From assembly GCA_902614915.1 (NCBI GenBank), contig CACMMX010000003.1, positions 1 to 64,000 of the forward strand: a DNA stretch of 64,000 nt, in the 5' to 3' direction. Position numbers and translations under genes: made by a program. Numbering within the stretch: the first letter of the stretch is position 1; each line of letters starts with the position of its first letter. This document shows positions 40,914 through 50,774 of this stretch, piece by piece. Under the pieces are notes generated by a model, which was given only the letters and a program-made list of their open reading frames with translations, was not told where the DNA came from and searched no databases. Origin of the DNA: an uncultured Cryomorphaceae bacterium (GTDB taxonomy: Bacteria > Bacteroidota > Bacteroidia > Flavobacteriales > Schleiferiaceae).

Positions 40914-42539
40914 TTAACCTAGGAAAGGATAGCGGTAATCTGTAGGTGGTACCAAACATTCTTTGATGGTTCTCGCATTTACCCAACGCAGGAGATTCAT
41001 ATAAGAACCTGCTTTATCGTTGGTACCTGAACTACGACTTCCTCCAAATGGCTGTTGACCAACAATAGCGCCGGTTGGCTTATCATTGATGTAAAAGTTA
41101 CCTGCAGCATTTTCAAGAGCTTTAGAGGCTTCTATGGCAGCATAACGATCCCGGGAGAAAATGGCTCCTGTTAACGCGTAATCCGAGGTGCTATCCACGA
41201 GCTTTAATGTTTCCAGCCATTGCTCATCTTCGTATACATAGATGGTTAAAACAGGTCCAAAAATCTCTTCTACCATGGTACGAAATTTGGGTTTTGTAGT
41301 AACTACAACAGTGGGTTCGATGAAGTAACCCACGCTCTTGTCGTAGCCTCCTCCAGCAATGATTACAGCGTCTTTTTGCTCTTTAATAAAATCAATATAT
41401 GAAGCAATTTTATCAAAGGCACGCTCATCAATAACGGCATTGATGAAGTTATTCATATCATCAGGACTGCCCATTTTGAAGTCGTTAAGATCATCAAGAA
41501 GTTCTTTCTTCACGGCCGGCCATATACTTTTAGGTATGTAGGCTCTTGAAGCCGCTGAACATTTTTGTCCTTGAAATTCAAATGCTCCTCTGCTCAGTGC
41601 GGTACTTACCTCTTTGCTTTTTGCAGAAGGGTGAGCTACTACAAAGTCTTTCCCTCCGGTTTCTCCGACTATTCGAGGATACGCCCGGTACATATTAATA
41701 TTCATTCCTATTGTTTTCCATAAGTGTTGAAAAACTGCTGTCGACCCCGTGAAATGAAGTCCCGCAAAATCACGATGCTTAAAAATATAATCGCCTGCTA
41801 CCGGTCCATCAACGTGTATGAGATTAATAACTCCTGCCGGTAGTCCTGCTTCCATAAAGATCTCCATAACCACATTGGCTGAATATATCTGGCTGTCTGC
41901 CGCTTTCCAAACCACCGTATTCCCCATGAGTGCTGGTGTAGCCGGTAGGTTTCCTGCAATTGCTGTGAAGTTGAAAGGAGTTACAGCAAAAACAAAACCT
42001 TCTAATGGTCTGTATTCAAGTCTATTCCATATTCCTGGCGCGCTTTCAGGTTGTTCACAATAAATCTGAGTCATGTATTCTACATTGAATCTTAGAAAAT
42101 CAGCAAATTCACAAACTGCATCAATTTCCGCTTGGTAACAACTCTTTCCTTGAGCAAGCATTGTGGCCGCATTGATTTTAAAGCGGTATTTTCCACTTAT
42201 GAGCTCCGCCGCTTTTAAAAAGATGGCCGCTCTATGTTCCCAAGGCATGTTTGACCAAAGATCTCTTGCCTTAAGTGCGCTGCTAACTGCTGCTTTGACA
42301 TGACTCTCATCACCTATGTGGTAGTGACCAAGCAGGTGATTATGTTCATGCGGAGGAGTTAATTTACCTAAGTTTCCCGTGCGAACCTCTTTTCCGCCAA
42401 TATACATGGGCACGTCAACTGTTGATGCGTATTGTTCTTTATAAGAAGCTAATAGAGCTTCGCGTTCAGGTGTGCCGGGCGCATAATCGTAGATCGGCTC
42501 GTTTGATGCGACTGGTACATTGAAAATTCCGTTGGACAT
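40914..42539 (-). CDS. pruA: L-glutamate gamma-semialdehyde dehydrogenase (P5C dehydrogenase)
   Basis: This 541-residue enzyme oxidises glutamate-gamma-semialdehyde to glutamate with NAD+, the second step of proline catabolism. The catalytic Cys is in F-Q-G-Q-K-C-S-A, the general-base Glu in V-G-E-T-G-G-K-D, and the cofactor region has F-T-G-S-T. Length and the absence of a proline dehydrogenase domain mark the monofunctional type. Its proline dehydrogenase partner is not in the window. It is transcribed away from serC from a recognisable promoter. Confidence 0.94.
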   Translation of the reverse strand: MSNGIFNVPVASNEPIYDYAPGTPEREALLASYKEQYASTVDVPMYIGGKEVRTGNLGKLTPPHEHNHLLGHYHIGDESHVKAAVSSALKARDLWSNMPWEHRAAIFLKAAELISGKYRFKINAATMLAQGKSCYQAEIDAVCEFADFLRFNVEYMTQIYCEQPESAPGIWNRLEYRPLEGFVFAVTPFNFTAIAGNLPATPALMGNTVVWKAADSQIYSANVVMEIFMEAGLPAGVINLIHVDGPVAGDYIFKHRDFAGLHFTGSTAVFQHLWKTIGMNINMYRAYPRIVGETGGKDFVVAHPSAKSKEVSTALSRGAFEFQGQKCSAASRAYIPKSIWPAVKKELLDDLNDFKMGSPDDMNNFINAVIDERAFDKIASYIDFIKEQKDAVIIAGGGYDKSVGYFIEPTVVVTTKPKFRTMVEEIFGPVLTIYVYEDEQWLETLKLVDSTSDYALTGAIFSRDRYAAIEASKALENAAGNFYINDKPTGAIVGQQPFGGSRSSGTNDKAGSYMNLLRWVNARTIKECLVPPTDYRYPFLG

Positions 42540-42572
42540 CTATTCTGTGATTTAAAATTGAAATGTGTTGTT

Positions 42573-42599
42573 CAAAGTTACATACAAAGCAGCATACAA
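42573..42599 (-). promoter_or_regulatory. Probable promoter of pruA
   Basis: On the minus strand TTG, a 16-base spacer and TAACTTTG (full -7 match) precede pruA; predicted leader about 30 bases. The spacer is a little short. Confidence 0.5.
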
Positions 42600-42706
42600 T
42601 GTGCATGTTCATTGTGCGCTTGTGCTTTAATTTGATTTTGTGGATAGTTCGTGAATATTAACCAAAACTTTTTCGTGCGGTTCGCATTATTGGTGGTAGA
42701 ACAAAT

Positions 42707-42714
42707 TAGCTTTG
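42707..42714 (+). promoter_or_regulatory. -7 box of the serC operon promoter
   Basis: TAGCTTTG matches TAnnTTTG and ends 22 bases before the serC ATG. No TTG at the usual distance was found, so the -33 element is weak or absent. Confidence 0.45.
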
Positions 42715-42736
42715 TAGCCTATTTAATAATGAAGAA

Positions 42737-43810
42737 ATGAAAATTCATAATTTCTCTGCTGGGCCATGTATTCTTCCACAAGAAGTTTTCAAAGAGGCTT
42801 CAGAGTCGCTTTTAAATTTTGACAACATGGGATTATCTGTTGTTGAAATATCTCACCGTAGTAAGAGTTTTGTAGCGGTGATGGATGAGGCTGTTGCGTT
42901 AACTAAAGAATTACTCAAAGTACCAGATACACATGAAGTTATATTCTTGCAAGGCGGCGCATCTATGCAATTTGCCATGGTTGCTTATAACTTATTAACG
43001 AAAAATGGTAAGGCTCAATATCTTGATACTGGCGCTTGGTCTTCAAAAGCATTCAAGGAGGCAGAAGGGTTGGGTCAAGCAGAGGTAATTGCATCATCAA
43101 AATCCAGCAATTACAATTATATTCCTAAAAGCTATATTATTGATGAAGATGCGGATTATTTTCATTGTACTTCCAATAATACCATTTATGGCACTCAAAT
43201 TAAGAATTTCCCAAATACCCGAGTACCTGTAGTGTGTGATATGAGTTCTGATATTTTTTCAAGAACCATAGACATGAATACTTTTGACCTAATTTACGCA
43301 GGCGCTCAAAAAAACTTAGGACCTGCAGGTGCAACCTTGGTAATCGTTCGTAAGAGTGCATTAGGTAATTCCGGACGTTATATTCCTACGATGTTAGACT
43401 ACAATACGCACATTTCAAAAGGTAGTATGTTTAATACACCTCCAGTTTTTTCCGTTTATGTGAGTATGCTTACACTGCGTTGGCTGAAGTCCAATGGTGG
43501 AGTAGAGGCTATTTCAAAGAGAAATGATGAAAAAGCAAACTTACTCTATCAAGAAATAGATCGTAACTCGCTGTTTCTAGGTACTGCAGTGGCAGAGGAT
43601 AGGTCAACGATGAACGCTTGTTTTCTCCTTAAAGATGAGGCATCTCACAAAGCATATTTTGATCAACTTATAAACAATACTAAAATATCAGGTATTAACG
43701 GCCATCGTTCCGTTGGTGGCTATAGAGCATCTATGTACAATGCTATGGATTTAGATAGTGTTCAAGCCTTGGTAGCGTGTATGCAAGATTTAGAAAAAAA
43801 ATATTCATGA
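42737..43810 (+). CDS. serC: 3-phosphoserine/phosphohydroxythreonine transaminase
   Basis: This 357-residue PLP aminotransferase converts 3-phosphohydroxypyruvate and glutamate to phosphoserine. Signatures are F-S-A-G-P-C-I-L-P at 5-13, F-L-Q-G-G-A-S-M-Q-F, and the PLP-lysine region Y-A-G-A-Q-K-N-L-G-P-A-G (Schiff-base Lys in Q-K-N). The stop overlaps the next ATG (ATGA), so serC and the dehydrogenase are translationally coupled, joining the first two steps of serine synthesis. Confidence 0.96.
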   Translation: MKIHNFSAGPCILPQEVFKEASESLLNFDNMGLSVVEISHRSKSFVAVMDEAVALTKELLKVPDTHEVIFLQGGASMQFAMVAYNLLTKNGKAQYLDTGAWSSKAFKEAEGLGQAEVIASSKSSNYNYIPKSYIIDEDADYFHCTSNNTIYGTQIKNFPNTRVPVVCDMSSDIFSRTIDMNTFDLIYAGAQKNLGPAGATLVIVRKSALGNSGRYIPTMLDYNTHISKGSMFNTPPVFSVYVSMLTLRWLKSNGGVEAISKRNDEKANLLYQEIDRNSLFLGTAVAEDRSTMNACFLLKDEASHKAYFDQLINNTKISGINGHRSVGGYRASMYNAMDLDSVQALVACMQDLEKKYS

Positions 43811-44745
43811 AAGTATTAGCAAACGACGGTATTTCAGCATCAGGTGTAACGGCGATTCAAGCATCCGGACACGAACTATTTACTACTAAAGTTGCCCAAG
43901 AACAATTAGTAAATTTCATTAATGAGCATCAAATTGATGTAATTTTGGTTCGTTCTGCAACAACAATTCGCAAAGATTTGATTGACGCATGTTCTTCTCT
44001 CAAGGGTATTGGTCGCGGCGGAGTTGGTATGGATAACATTGATGTTGATTATGCTTGCCAAAAGGGTCTTAAGGTATTCAATACACCAGCCGCGTCCTCT
44101 GATTCAGTAGCAGAACTCGTTATGGGGCATATGCGAGGTCTTGTTCGCTTTTTACACCATTCGAATCGTCAAATGCCTTTGGAGGGTGATTCTAAATTTG
44201 GCGCTTTGAAAAAATCGTTTGCAAAGGGTATAGAGTTAAGAGGTCGTATACTAGGAATTGTAGGATTTGGGCGGATTGGACAGGCTTTAGCTAAGCTCGC
44301 AATCGGCGCGGGAATGAAAGTGATTTTTTCCGATATGCACGATAATCATGTGGATATTGAATTGGAGTTCTTTGATAATCAAAAGGTAAATTTCACCTGT
44401 GAAAATGTAGGTTTTGAGCGTGTTTTATCTGAAAGCGATTTTATTTCTGTACATGTTCCTGGTGGCGATTTGATTGGAAATGATGAAATCTCCAAGATGA
44501 AAGATGGTGTGTTTCTTATAAATGCCTCTAGAGGAGGTGTAGTGAACGAGGAAGCATTAATAGAAGCACTTGAAAGCGGTAAAGTGGCGGGAGCAGGTTT
44601 AGATGTATATACCAATGAACCCACACCGGCAGTCAAGCTCTTAATGAATGGAAAAGTTAGTGTTACACCTCATATTGGCGCAGCGACCATGGAAGCCCAA
44701 GATAGAATAGGAATAGAGTTAGCAGCTCACATTGATAAACTCTAA
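43807..44745 (+). CDS. serA: D-3-phosphoglycerate dehydrogenase, short form without ACT domain
   Basis: From MKVLANDGIS (codon-overlapping the serC stop) this is a 312-residue D-2-hydroxyacid dehydrogenase. The Rossmann motif is G-I-V-G-F-G-R-I-G-Q, followed by the catalytic Arg in N-A-S-R-G-G-V-V-N, Glu in D-V-Y-T-N-E-P and His in P-H-I-G-A-A-T. The C-terminal regulatory ACT domain of E. coli SerA is missing, so serine feedback by that route is not expected. Coupling to serC makes the phosphoglycerate assignment strong. Confidence 0.93.
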   Translation: MKVLANDGISASGVTAIQASGHELFTTKVAQEQLVNFINEHQIDVILVRSATTIRKDLIDACSSLKGIGRGGVGMDNIDVDYACQKGLKVFNTPAASSDSVAELVMGHMRGLVRFLHHSNRQMPLEGDSKFGALKKSFAKGIELRGRILGIVGFGRIGQALAKLAIGAGMKVIFSDMHDNHVDIELEFFDNQKVNFTCENVGFERVLSESDFISVHVPGGDLIGNDEISKMKDGVFLINASRGGVVNEEALIEALESGKVAGAGLDVYTNEPTPAVKLLMNGKVSVTPHIGAATMEAQDRIGIELAAHIDKL

Positions 44746-44950
44746 TGGTTATTACATTATTCCCCAGAAAGGTTGTGCTAAATAGAGAATGTTTATTTCG
44801 ATTTTTGCGTAATTATTTTTGGTAAAAATAATTGAATCAAAATGTGGGTTAGTTCTTGAGATATCAATTAAAATTATCTCTTGCGATGACATAGAACTTA
44901 ATTTAGCATTTTTAATGGCGTAACTTTCTCTCACTTAAGAACAGAATTTC
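44746..44950. other. Intergenic region with AT-rich hairpins
   Basis: The 205-base gap between serA and the DUF1015 gene holds two short AT-rich inverted repeats (AATTATTTTT/AAAAATAATT at 44811-44833, and GAGATA/TATCTC around 44855-44882) and a near -7 box (TAACTTTC) before the next gene. A 60-codon frame on the minus strand has no family resemblance. Confidence 0.5.
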
Positions 44951-46105
44951 ATGCTAAAACCATTTCGTGCGGTTCTTGCTGAACGCGACAATGCACACCT
45001 CATACTGAGTCGTTCTGTTGATTCGTATTCTTCAGAAGAGCTCAATGATAAACTCCGTAAAAATCCGTATTCTTTTCTTCAGATTATTCGCCCAGAAACG
45101 GATATTTTCTTAACCAAGAAAGGACGATTTCAACTAATTCGTTCAAGATTAAATGAGTTCATTGAAAAGGGTATTTATAGGTTAGATAAAGAACAGAGTT
45201 ACTATTTATACGAACAAGAATCAGCCGGTAAGACGTACTCTGGTTTTATTGGATTATTAGATGTGAATAATGCTGAAGTTCATGTACACGAGAAAACTCT
45301 TGAGTCACGAGAAAAGCTTTTTGCTGAGTACTTGGAAAGCACAGGTTTCCAGGCAGAGCCAATTTTAGTGTTTGGTGCATCCGATTCAAGACGCATTGAA
45401 TTAATGGAACAAGTGAAGCTGTCATCACCCATTTTTGACTTTGTTACAACTGATGAATTCGGACATAAATTATGGACCGTTCCGGATGATTTGAAAATTA
45501 CACTTGAGAAATTATTTCATGAAAACAACGAGTATTTTTTGGCAGACGGTCATCATAGAATTGGCTCTACAAAACTTGTTGCAGAAAATATGAAGCAAAA
45601 TCAAGAGGCTCGGATGATCCTTACCATGTTTATGGATGAAAAAGACATTGGTATAGATTCTTTTGAGCGCTGGATTAATAATTCAAATATTGATTTTTCA
45701 CTAGATATACTGGAAGATACTTTTGAAGTAAATGAAAAAAAAGGTGGCTTTGATAAAGTTGAAGGTGATGTTGAAATGTTCTTTCAAGGAGAATGGTTTG
45801 TTTTAAAATCAACGCAAATCATAAATCGTGATTTACCACCAGAATATCTTTTTAGCAGCATACTTGATCCTCTTTTTGGAATAAAAGATGCCAAAACGGA
45901 TAGACGTATAACTTATGTGCATCAAAAGACTTCTGACCAAAGTAAAGAGATGCTAGCTAAGGGGCTTGAAGTTGGGTTTCGTTTACCCTCAGTGAGTGTA
46001 GAAACACTTAAAAAAACAGCATTAGCTGGAGGGACTATGCCACCGAAAAGCACTTATATTGAACCGAAATTAAGAAGCGGCATGATGCTTCATGTATTTA
46101 AATGA
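44951..46105 (+). CDS. DUF1015 family protein
   Basis: This 384-residue protein belongs to DUF1015 (HBM/Tm1086-like fold). Family segments include the early P-F-R-A-V at residues 3-7, F-L-Q-I-I-R-P-E, Y-L-Y-E-Q, the A-D-G-H-H-R motif around 198-203, and C-terminal M-P-P-K-S-T-Y-I-E-P-K. No enzymatic role is established. It is often found beside serA/serC in Bacteroidota and other bacteria, which hints at a link to serine or phosphorylated-intermediate metabolism. The yggS start overlaps its stop by four bases. Confidence 0.92.
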   Translation: MLKPFRAVLAERDNAHLILSRSVDSYSSEELNDKLRKNPYSFLQIIRPETDIFLTKKGRFQLIRSRLNEFIEKGIYRLDKEQSYYLYEQESAGKTYSGFIGLLDVNNAEVHVHEKTLESREKLFAEYLESTGFQAEPILVFGASDSRRIELMEQVKLSSPIFDFVTTDEFGHKLWTVPDDLKITLEKLFHENNEYFLADGHHRIGSTKLVAENMKQNQEARMILTMFMDEKDIGIDSFERWINNSNIDFSLDILEDTFEVNEKKGGFDKVEGDVEMFFQGEWFVLKSTQIINRDLPPEYLFSSILDPLFGIKDAKTDRRITYVHQKTSDQSKEMLAKGLEVGFRLPSVSVETLKKTALAGGTMPPKSTYIEPKLRSGMMLHVFK

Positions 46106-46746
46106 ACATATCGGAATCAATTTCGAAGTATTCTCTTGAGTTAGACGAAGTTCAACTGATTGCAGTGAGTAAGACAAAACCTATATCCGCCATAATGGAG
46201 GCATACGATGCAGGCCAGCGTCACTTTGGGGAAAATAAAGTACAAGAGTTAGCGACCAAGTATAAAGAATTGCCCAAAGACATTCAGTGGCACATGATTG
46301 GTACGGTACAGACGAATAAATTGAAATATATAGCCTCGTTTGTACATATGATTCATGGGGTAGATCGAAAAAAGGTCCTGGTAGAACTGAATAAGCAAGC
46401 TATTAAAAACAACAGAACCATTCAATGCCTTCTACAGGTACATATTGCTCAAGAGGACACGAAGTTTGGTTTAAACGAGTTAGAGTTACGCGAGCTGATA
46501 GGTGAATTGGAACAGTTTCCTCATGCCAAGGTTGTAGGACTCATGGGAATTGCCACCAATACGAAAGACTCCAATGTGGTACACCGCGAATTTGCCTATC
46601 TGAAAAACCTTTTTGATGAGCTTGGAACAACCCTTAATTGGCATACGCTCAGTATGGGAATGAGTGGAGATTATAAAATTGCCCTTGAAAATGGATCAAC
46701 ACATGTGAGAATAGGTTCAGCTATTTTTGGGGCTAGAAAAGTTTAG
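46102..46746 (+). CDS. YggS family pyridoxal phosphate homeostasis protein
   Basis: This 214-residue PLP-binding TIM-barrel protein has the PLP Lys at K24 in A-V-S-K-T-K-P, preceded by the usual short N-terminal helix. Other family segments: F-G-E-N-K-V-Q-E, W-H-M-I-G-T-V-Q-T-N-K, and the C-terminal L-S-M-G-M-S-G-D-Y with R-I-G-S-A-I-F-G. YggS has no known catalytic activity and balances vitamin B6 and amino-acid pools. Placement behind a PLP-dependent serine pathway (serC) is sensible. It overlaps the DUF1015 stop and abuts the exonuclease gene. Confidence 0.95.
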   Translation: MNISESISKYSLELDEVQLIAVSKTKPISAIMEAYDAGQRHFGENKVQELATKYKELPKDIQWHMIGTVQTNKLKYIASFVHMIHGVDRKKVLVELNKQAIKNNRTIQCLLQVHIAQEDTKFGLNELELRELIGELEQFPHAKVVGLMGIATNTKDSNVVHREFAYLKNLFDELGTTLNWHTLSMGMSGDYKIALENGSTHVRIGSAIFGARKV

Positions 46747-48081
46747 ATGAGATTCGCCGTTATAGATATTGAGTGCACTGGAGGATCGTGGGGTGATGAA
46801 CGTATAATTGACGTTGCAGTATTTATTTTAGAAAATGGTGAAATAGTTGAACAATTTATTTCTCTAGTCAATCCGGGAAGGGGAATTGACCCTTACGTGA
46901 CTAAACTTACCGGTATCACCAATAAGATGGTTCGGACCGCTCCAAAATTTCATGAAATTGCCAAAAGACTCGTTAAAATAACTGATGATGCTACTTTTGT
47001 AGCGCATAATATTGGTTTTGATTACCGTATTTTTCAGCAAGAATTTGAGGCATTAGGTTTTGAATATCATCGAGCAACTTTAGATACAATTCCTTACTGT
47101 AAAAGGTTGTTTCCAACTTGGGAGAATTATGGGTTAAAGACAGTGGCCAAAGAATTAGGTCTTGTTAATTCTGCTCGCCACAGAGCCGAAGGTGATGCAA
47201 GACTGACCACAACGCTGTTAAAAATATTGTTAGAGAAGGATAGAAGCTCTTTTTTAGACGAGGTTCAAGTCTCAAAATCGGACAGTGAAAATAGAAACCC
47301 CTTTAAAGACCAAGTGAAGGATTTAAATCGTAAAGTAGGCATTTATTACATCTATAATGATTCGGGAGAACTTATATATGTCGGTAATAGTAAAGACTTG
47401 CAGAATAGTATTAACAGGCATTTTGTTGCTGATAATAAATTAGCCTTATCTCTTCAAGCTGAAGCAAAAAGCCTAGAAATAGAGGATTTAGGGAATGAGG
47501 CAATTGCGCAGATTCAGCATAAAAGAACCATTGAAAGGCTGCGTCCCGTATATAATAGCACCAAGAAAAAGCAGTTTCTAAGTTTTGGAATATTTACCGA
47601 GCCAAAAAGAAACATTTCCGTTGATTTTGTGCGGGTATATCCAGTCCGTCATAAGCAACCTGAATTCTTCTTTGAGGGAACAAGGACGACTTATGAATTT
47701 TTGCAACGCCTCATGATGAATGAATCTTTAGATCCGTTTACTTTTTTGCTCGATAAAGACAGAAAACATTATTTCAAACATACTAAAAACCTTCAGTGGA
47801 AAGCGAAGTCGAAACGAGTGACACTTAGTACCATAAGGCAATACTTATACCCAACCGATACAACATTAGTTGGACCTGGTCGCAAGGATAATGAAAAGTG
47901 TGCCATATTAATTGAAGGTGGTCGAATATTGGGGTACACGTATTTTTATCTAGCAACGGACGGTGCCAATCGGCCCAAATTAAAAAAGCGGATGGTACAT
48001 TTAGAGCACGACGCGTATGCCGCAGGTGTCATTCATCACTTCTACCAGAAAGGTTACCTAGAAGAACTTGTAACGGATTAG
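46747..48081 (+). CDS. DEDDh exonuclease fused to a GIY-YIG nuclease domain
   Basis: The N-terminal domain (1-165) of this 444-residue protein is a DnaQ-like 3'-5' exonuclease: D-I-E-C-T-G with D6/E8, a middle F-V-A-H-N-I-G-F-D-Y, and H-R-A-E-G-D-A with the final His and Asp. A GIY-YIG domain (UvrC/Cho type) starts near residue 197 with G-I-Y-Y-I-Y...L-I-Y-V-G-N-S-K-D, and a C-terminal region of about 170 residues follows. This combination resembles the DnaQ-UvrC-like proteins found in several phyla and suggests a repair or nucleic-acid-processing role, possibly with UvrAB, though the substrate is not established. It abuts yggS with no gap. Confidence 0.9.
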   Translation: MRFAVIDIECTGGSWGDERIIDVAVFILENGEIVEQFISLVNPGRGIDPYVTKLTGITNKMVRTAPKFHEIAKRLVKITDDATFVAHNIGFDYRIFQQEFEALGFEYHRATLDTIPYCKRLFPTWENYGLKTVAKELGLVNSARHRAEGDARLTTTLLKILLEKDRSSFLDEVQVSKSDSENRNPFKDQVKDLNRKVGIYYIYNDSGELIYVGNSKDLQNSINRHFVADNKLALSLQAEAKSLEIEDLGNEAIAQIQHKRTIERLRPVYNSTKKKQFLSFGIFTEPKRNISVDFVRVYPVRHKQPEFFFEGTRTTYEFLQRLMMNESLDPFTFLLDKDRKHYFKHTKNLQWKAKSKRVTLSTIRQYLYPTDTTLVGPGRKDNEKCAILIEGGRILGYTYFYLATDGANRPKLKKRMVHLEHDAYAAGVIHHFYQKGYLEELVTD

Positions 48082-48735
48082 TTACTTAAAAAAGTACGCC
48101 ACACTAACAATTACTTGAGATCGGCGCTTATCCAAATCAATAGTGTAGTCGTTTCCGCCTATATTTTGATCAAAATTACCAGACATGAACCCAAAACCAC
48201 TTTCATATTTTACTTCCCCAAGAAGTCTCCAAAGCTTAACCCCAGCATGTATATGCCAACCCCATGCGAAGTTGGCTTCTTCAGTGGGGGTCCACAGGTC
48301 GCTAGCATTGGAAAGCGGTATAGAGGGTGTTGCGCCCAAACCTGCAAAGCCTGGGCCTAATTTGGCTCCTGCACTTATTGGGAAATCAATTCGCTCAATA
48401 GTAGATTCTACATTGAAAGCATCTCCACCTGTTGCCTGAATTGTTTCTTTAAACTCGGTGTAAAGCGCTTCACCGTGTGCATATACGGGGATTAATGGAA
48501 GGCTAACCCTTGCAATCAAACCTGCGTTAAATCCGTCACTATAAACGGTTTGAATATTATCAATATTGAAGGTTTGATTGTTAACGATGCCATTAATATC
48601 ATTTAGACTTAAACCCTCTTGTGGATAGTTAGTCCCTCCTTTAACGCCAAACTTGATGATTTTCAATTGTGCGTATGCAGATGTGGAAATAAGCAGGGTG
48701 GTAACTATTGCTGTGACTTTAATTGCTCTTAACAT
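48082..48735 (-). CDS. Outer-membrane beta-barrel protein, hypothetical
   Basis: The product has 217 residues and a signal peptide (MLRAIKVTAIVTTLLISTSAYAQ). The rest resembles small eight-stranded barrels: F-G-V-K-G-G-T-N-Y at the first strand, repeated amphipathic strands, W-G-W-H-I-H-A-G near 165, and a C-terminal Q-V-I-V-S-V-A-Y-F-F-K strand with the terminal aromatic signature. No specific family was recognised beyond PorT/OmpW-like small barrels. The stop directly abuts the convergent exonuclease gene, leaving no room for a terminator. Confidence 0.78.
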   Translation of the reverse strand: MLRAIKVTAIVTTLLISTSAYAQLKIIKFGVKGGTNYPQEGLSLNDINGIVNNQTFNIDNIQTVYSDGFNAGLIARVSLPLIPVYAHGEALYTEFKETIQATGGDAFNVESTIERIDFPISAGAKLGPGFAGLGATPSIPLSNASDLWTPTEEANFAWGWHIHAGVKLWRLLGEVKYESGFGFMSGNFDQNIGGNDYTIDLDKRRSQVIVSVAYFFK

Positions 48736-48780
48736 GATTCTTTCGATTAGTAGTTGAAAATTACGAATTCAATACTATTC

Positions 48781-49728
48781 TCACAGAGCCGAGACTAAAT
48801 ACTTCTCTATGTTGTTCATTATGCGGAATTCCGCATTTTTAGTGGAAGCGGGTTGAAATACATTTCCTGTAATCTTTTCAAATAATTCACAATAACGACT
48901 GGATACGAGCTGAACAAATTCATCTGTCATAACGGGTACGTTTTGGTTCTCTTTTCCTTGAAAGCCATTTTCCATTAGCCATTCTCTAACAAATTCTTTG
49001 CTCAGTTGCAATTGAGCTGTTCCACTTTTCTGTCTTTGGGCATAACCTTGACTATAAAAATAGCGCGAGCTATCAGGTGTATGTATTTCATCAATGAGGA
49101 CAATGGTCCCATTCGCAAGTTTCCCAAATTCATACTTGGTATCTACCAAGATAAGGCCACGCTCCGCGGCCATTTCAGTTCCTCTTTTAAACAATTCTCG
49201 AGTGTAGGATTCCAGGTGTGTGTAATCGGATTCACTTACAATTCCTTGATTAATGATTTCTTCTCTTGATACGTCCTCATCATGATCTCCGTGGGATGCT
49301 TTGGTTGCAGGGGTGATGATAGGTTCTTCAAAAGCATCATTTTCTTTCATTCCTTCAGGAAGAGCTACTCCACACAGTTCGCGAATCCCACTGTTATAGG
49401 TTCGCGCAGCATGACCGGATAAGTATCCGCGAATAACCATTTCTACTTTAAACGGCTCGGCTTTGTGACCTACAGTTACTTGCGGGTCGGGAGTAGCTAT
49501 ACGCCAATTAGGAACTATATCTTCTGTAGCCTTTAAGAAGTGCTCCGCAATTTGGTTAAGTACTTGACCTTTCCCTGGTATGGGTCTAGGCAGAACTACG
49601 TCAAATGCTGAAATTCTGTTGGATGCCACCATAACTAATAGATCTTCACCTATAGTGTATACGTCCCTAACTTTCCCACGATAAAAATTTGTTTGTCCTG
49701 TAAACTGGTATGTTGGCTCTTGATTCAT
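48781..49728 (-). CDS. purC: Phosphoribosylaminoimidazole-succinocarboxamide synthase
   Basis: This 315-residue SAICAR synthetase joins CAIR and aspartate with ATP in purine synthesis. Signatures are [10 protein letters not shown] near residue 17, [11 protein letters not shown], and L-V-D-T-K-Y-E-F-G with [11 protein letters not shown]. The ATG giving MNQEPTYQF is preferred over the TTG two codons earlier. The longer C-terminus relative to E. coli PurC (237 residues) is typical of the eukaryote-like/long form found in Bacteroidota. It follows phoH with only two bases between the phoH stop codon and its ATG. Confidence 0.95.
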   Translation of the reverse strand: MNQEPTYQFTGQTNFYRGKVRDVYTIGEDLLVMVASNRISAFDVVLPRPIPGKGQVLNQIAEHFLKATEDIVPNWRIATPDPQVTVGHKAEPFKVEMVIRGYLSGHAARTYNSGIRELCGVALPEGMKENDAFEEPIITPATKASHGDHDEDVSREEIINQGIVSESDYTHLESYTRELFKRGTEMAAERGLILVDTKYEFGKLANGTIVLIDEIHTPDSSRYFYSQGYAQRQKSGTAQLQLSKEFVREWLMENGFQGKENQNVPVMTDEFVQLVSSRYCELFEKITGNVFQPASTKNAEFRIMNNIEKYLVSAL

Positions 49729-49730
49729 TG

Positions 49731-50675
49731 TCAATCTTTCCGGTCGTATGCAGTTATTATTTTCTTAACCAAGGGATGTCTTATGACGTCTCGTCCATCT
49801 AATTCAACAAAGCCGATTCCCTTGATTCCTTTTAAAGTGGTAATGGCCTCTTTAAGACCACTTTTTTGATGTTTTGGTAAGTCTATCTGGGAAGTATCGC
49901 CAGTAATTATAAAGCGTGCGTTTTCACCCATTCGAGTTAAGAACATTTTCATTTGAGCAGTCGTTGTATTCTGACTCTCATCTAAAATCACATAGGCATC
50001 ATCTAGTGTGCGCCCTCTCATGAAAGCTAGTGGGGCAATTTCTATGGTACGATTCTCCAGATAAAATTCTAATTTTTCTTTGGGAATCATATCACGTAAA
50101 GCATCATATAAAGGCTGCAAATACGGATCTAATTTTTCTTTCAAGTCACCGGGTAAAAAGCCCAGGTTTTCACCTGCTTCAACAGCTGGCCGCGTCATAA
50201 TGATTCTTCGGACTTCACGGTTTTTAAGAGCGCTCACTGCTAAAGCTACGGCAGTATATGTCTTTCCGGTACCTGCTGGCCCAACAGCAAAAACTAAGTC
50301 ATTAGTCATAGCTGTCTCCACCAGTTTGTGTTGGTTCGTAGTCTTGGCTTTGATAATACGACCTTGTGGACCGTGCAAAATCACTTCATCTTTAAGCATG
50401 GTATGCCTAGTGCGGGTAGTGTCCCTTGCCTGAATCAATTCTTCCAAAGCCCGTTCATCGAGTCGCTTGTTCTTTCTAACGTATGCAACGATTGCTTCGA
50501 GCTTATTCTCAAATTCTTCAATACTTTCTTGTGGTCCGCTGACCTTCATCTCGTGGCCACGAGCTACAATTTTTAGTGCTGGAAAATAAGCGCCAATCTG
50601 CTTGAGATAGACATTGCTTGGTCCGTAGAGCTGCGCTGGATCCGCACCTGTGAGTTCAAAAACCTTTTGTGTCAA
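49731..50675 (-). CDS. PhoH family ATPase, TTG start
   Basis: This 314-residue PhoH-like P-loop ATPase has an N-terminal KH-like domain (about 1-70), Walker A G-P-A-G-T-G-K-T at 132-139, and Walker [19 protein letters not shown] follows. The only start that keeps the N-terminal domain is a TTG directly preceded by an in-frame TAA; the first ATG would remove 42 residues. PhoH proteins are linked to RNA metabolism and phosphate response in some bacteria, but the activity is uncertain. It heads a phoH-purC unit and diverges from the SAM-hydrolase gene. Confidence 0.9.
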   Translation of the reverse strand: MTQKVFELTGADPAQLYGPSNVYLKQIGAYFPALKIVARGHEMKVSGPQESIEEFENKLEAIVAYVRKNKRLDERALEELIQARDTTRTRHTMLKDEVILHGPQGRIIKAKTTNQHKLVETAMTNDLVFAVGPAGTGKTYTAVALAVSALKNREVRRIIMTRPAVEAGENLGFLPGDLKEKLDPYLQPLYDALRDMIPKEKLEFYLENRTIEIAPLAFMRGRTLDDAYVILDESQNTTTAQMKMFLTRMGENARFIITGDTSQIDLPKHQKSGLKEAITTLKGIKGIGFVELDGRDVIRHPLVKKIITAYDRKD

Positions 50676-50774
50676 TTACTGCTGTGTTGAGTACTGTTTT
50701 AGAAGGCGGAATTGCCTTACTTTTGACAAAGTAACTACATTTTCATTAATACACCACGTGGTCACGGCACTTCT

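Noticed and set aside
44752-44934. 60-codon minus-strand frame between serA and the DUF1015 gene
   Set aside because: No start context, no resemblance and AT-rich hairpins inside it.
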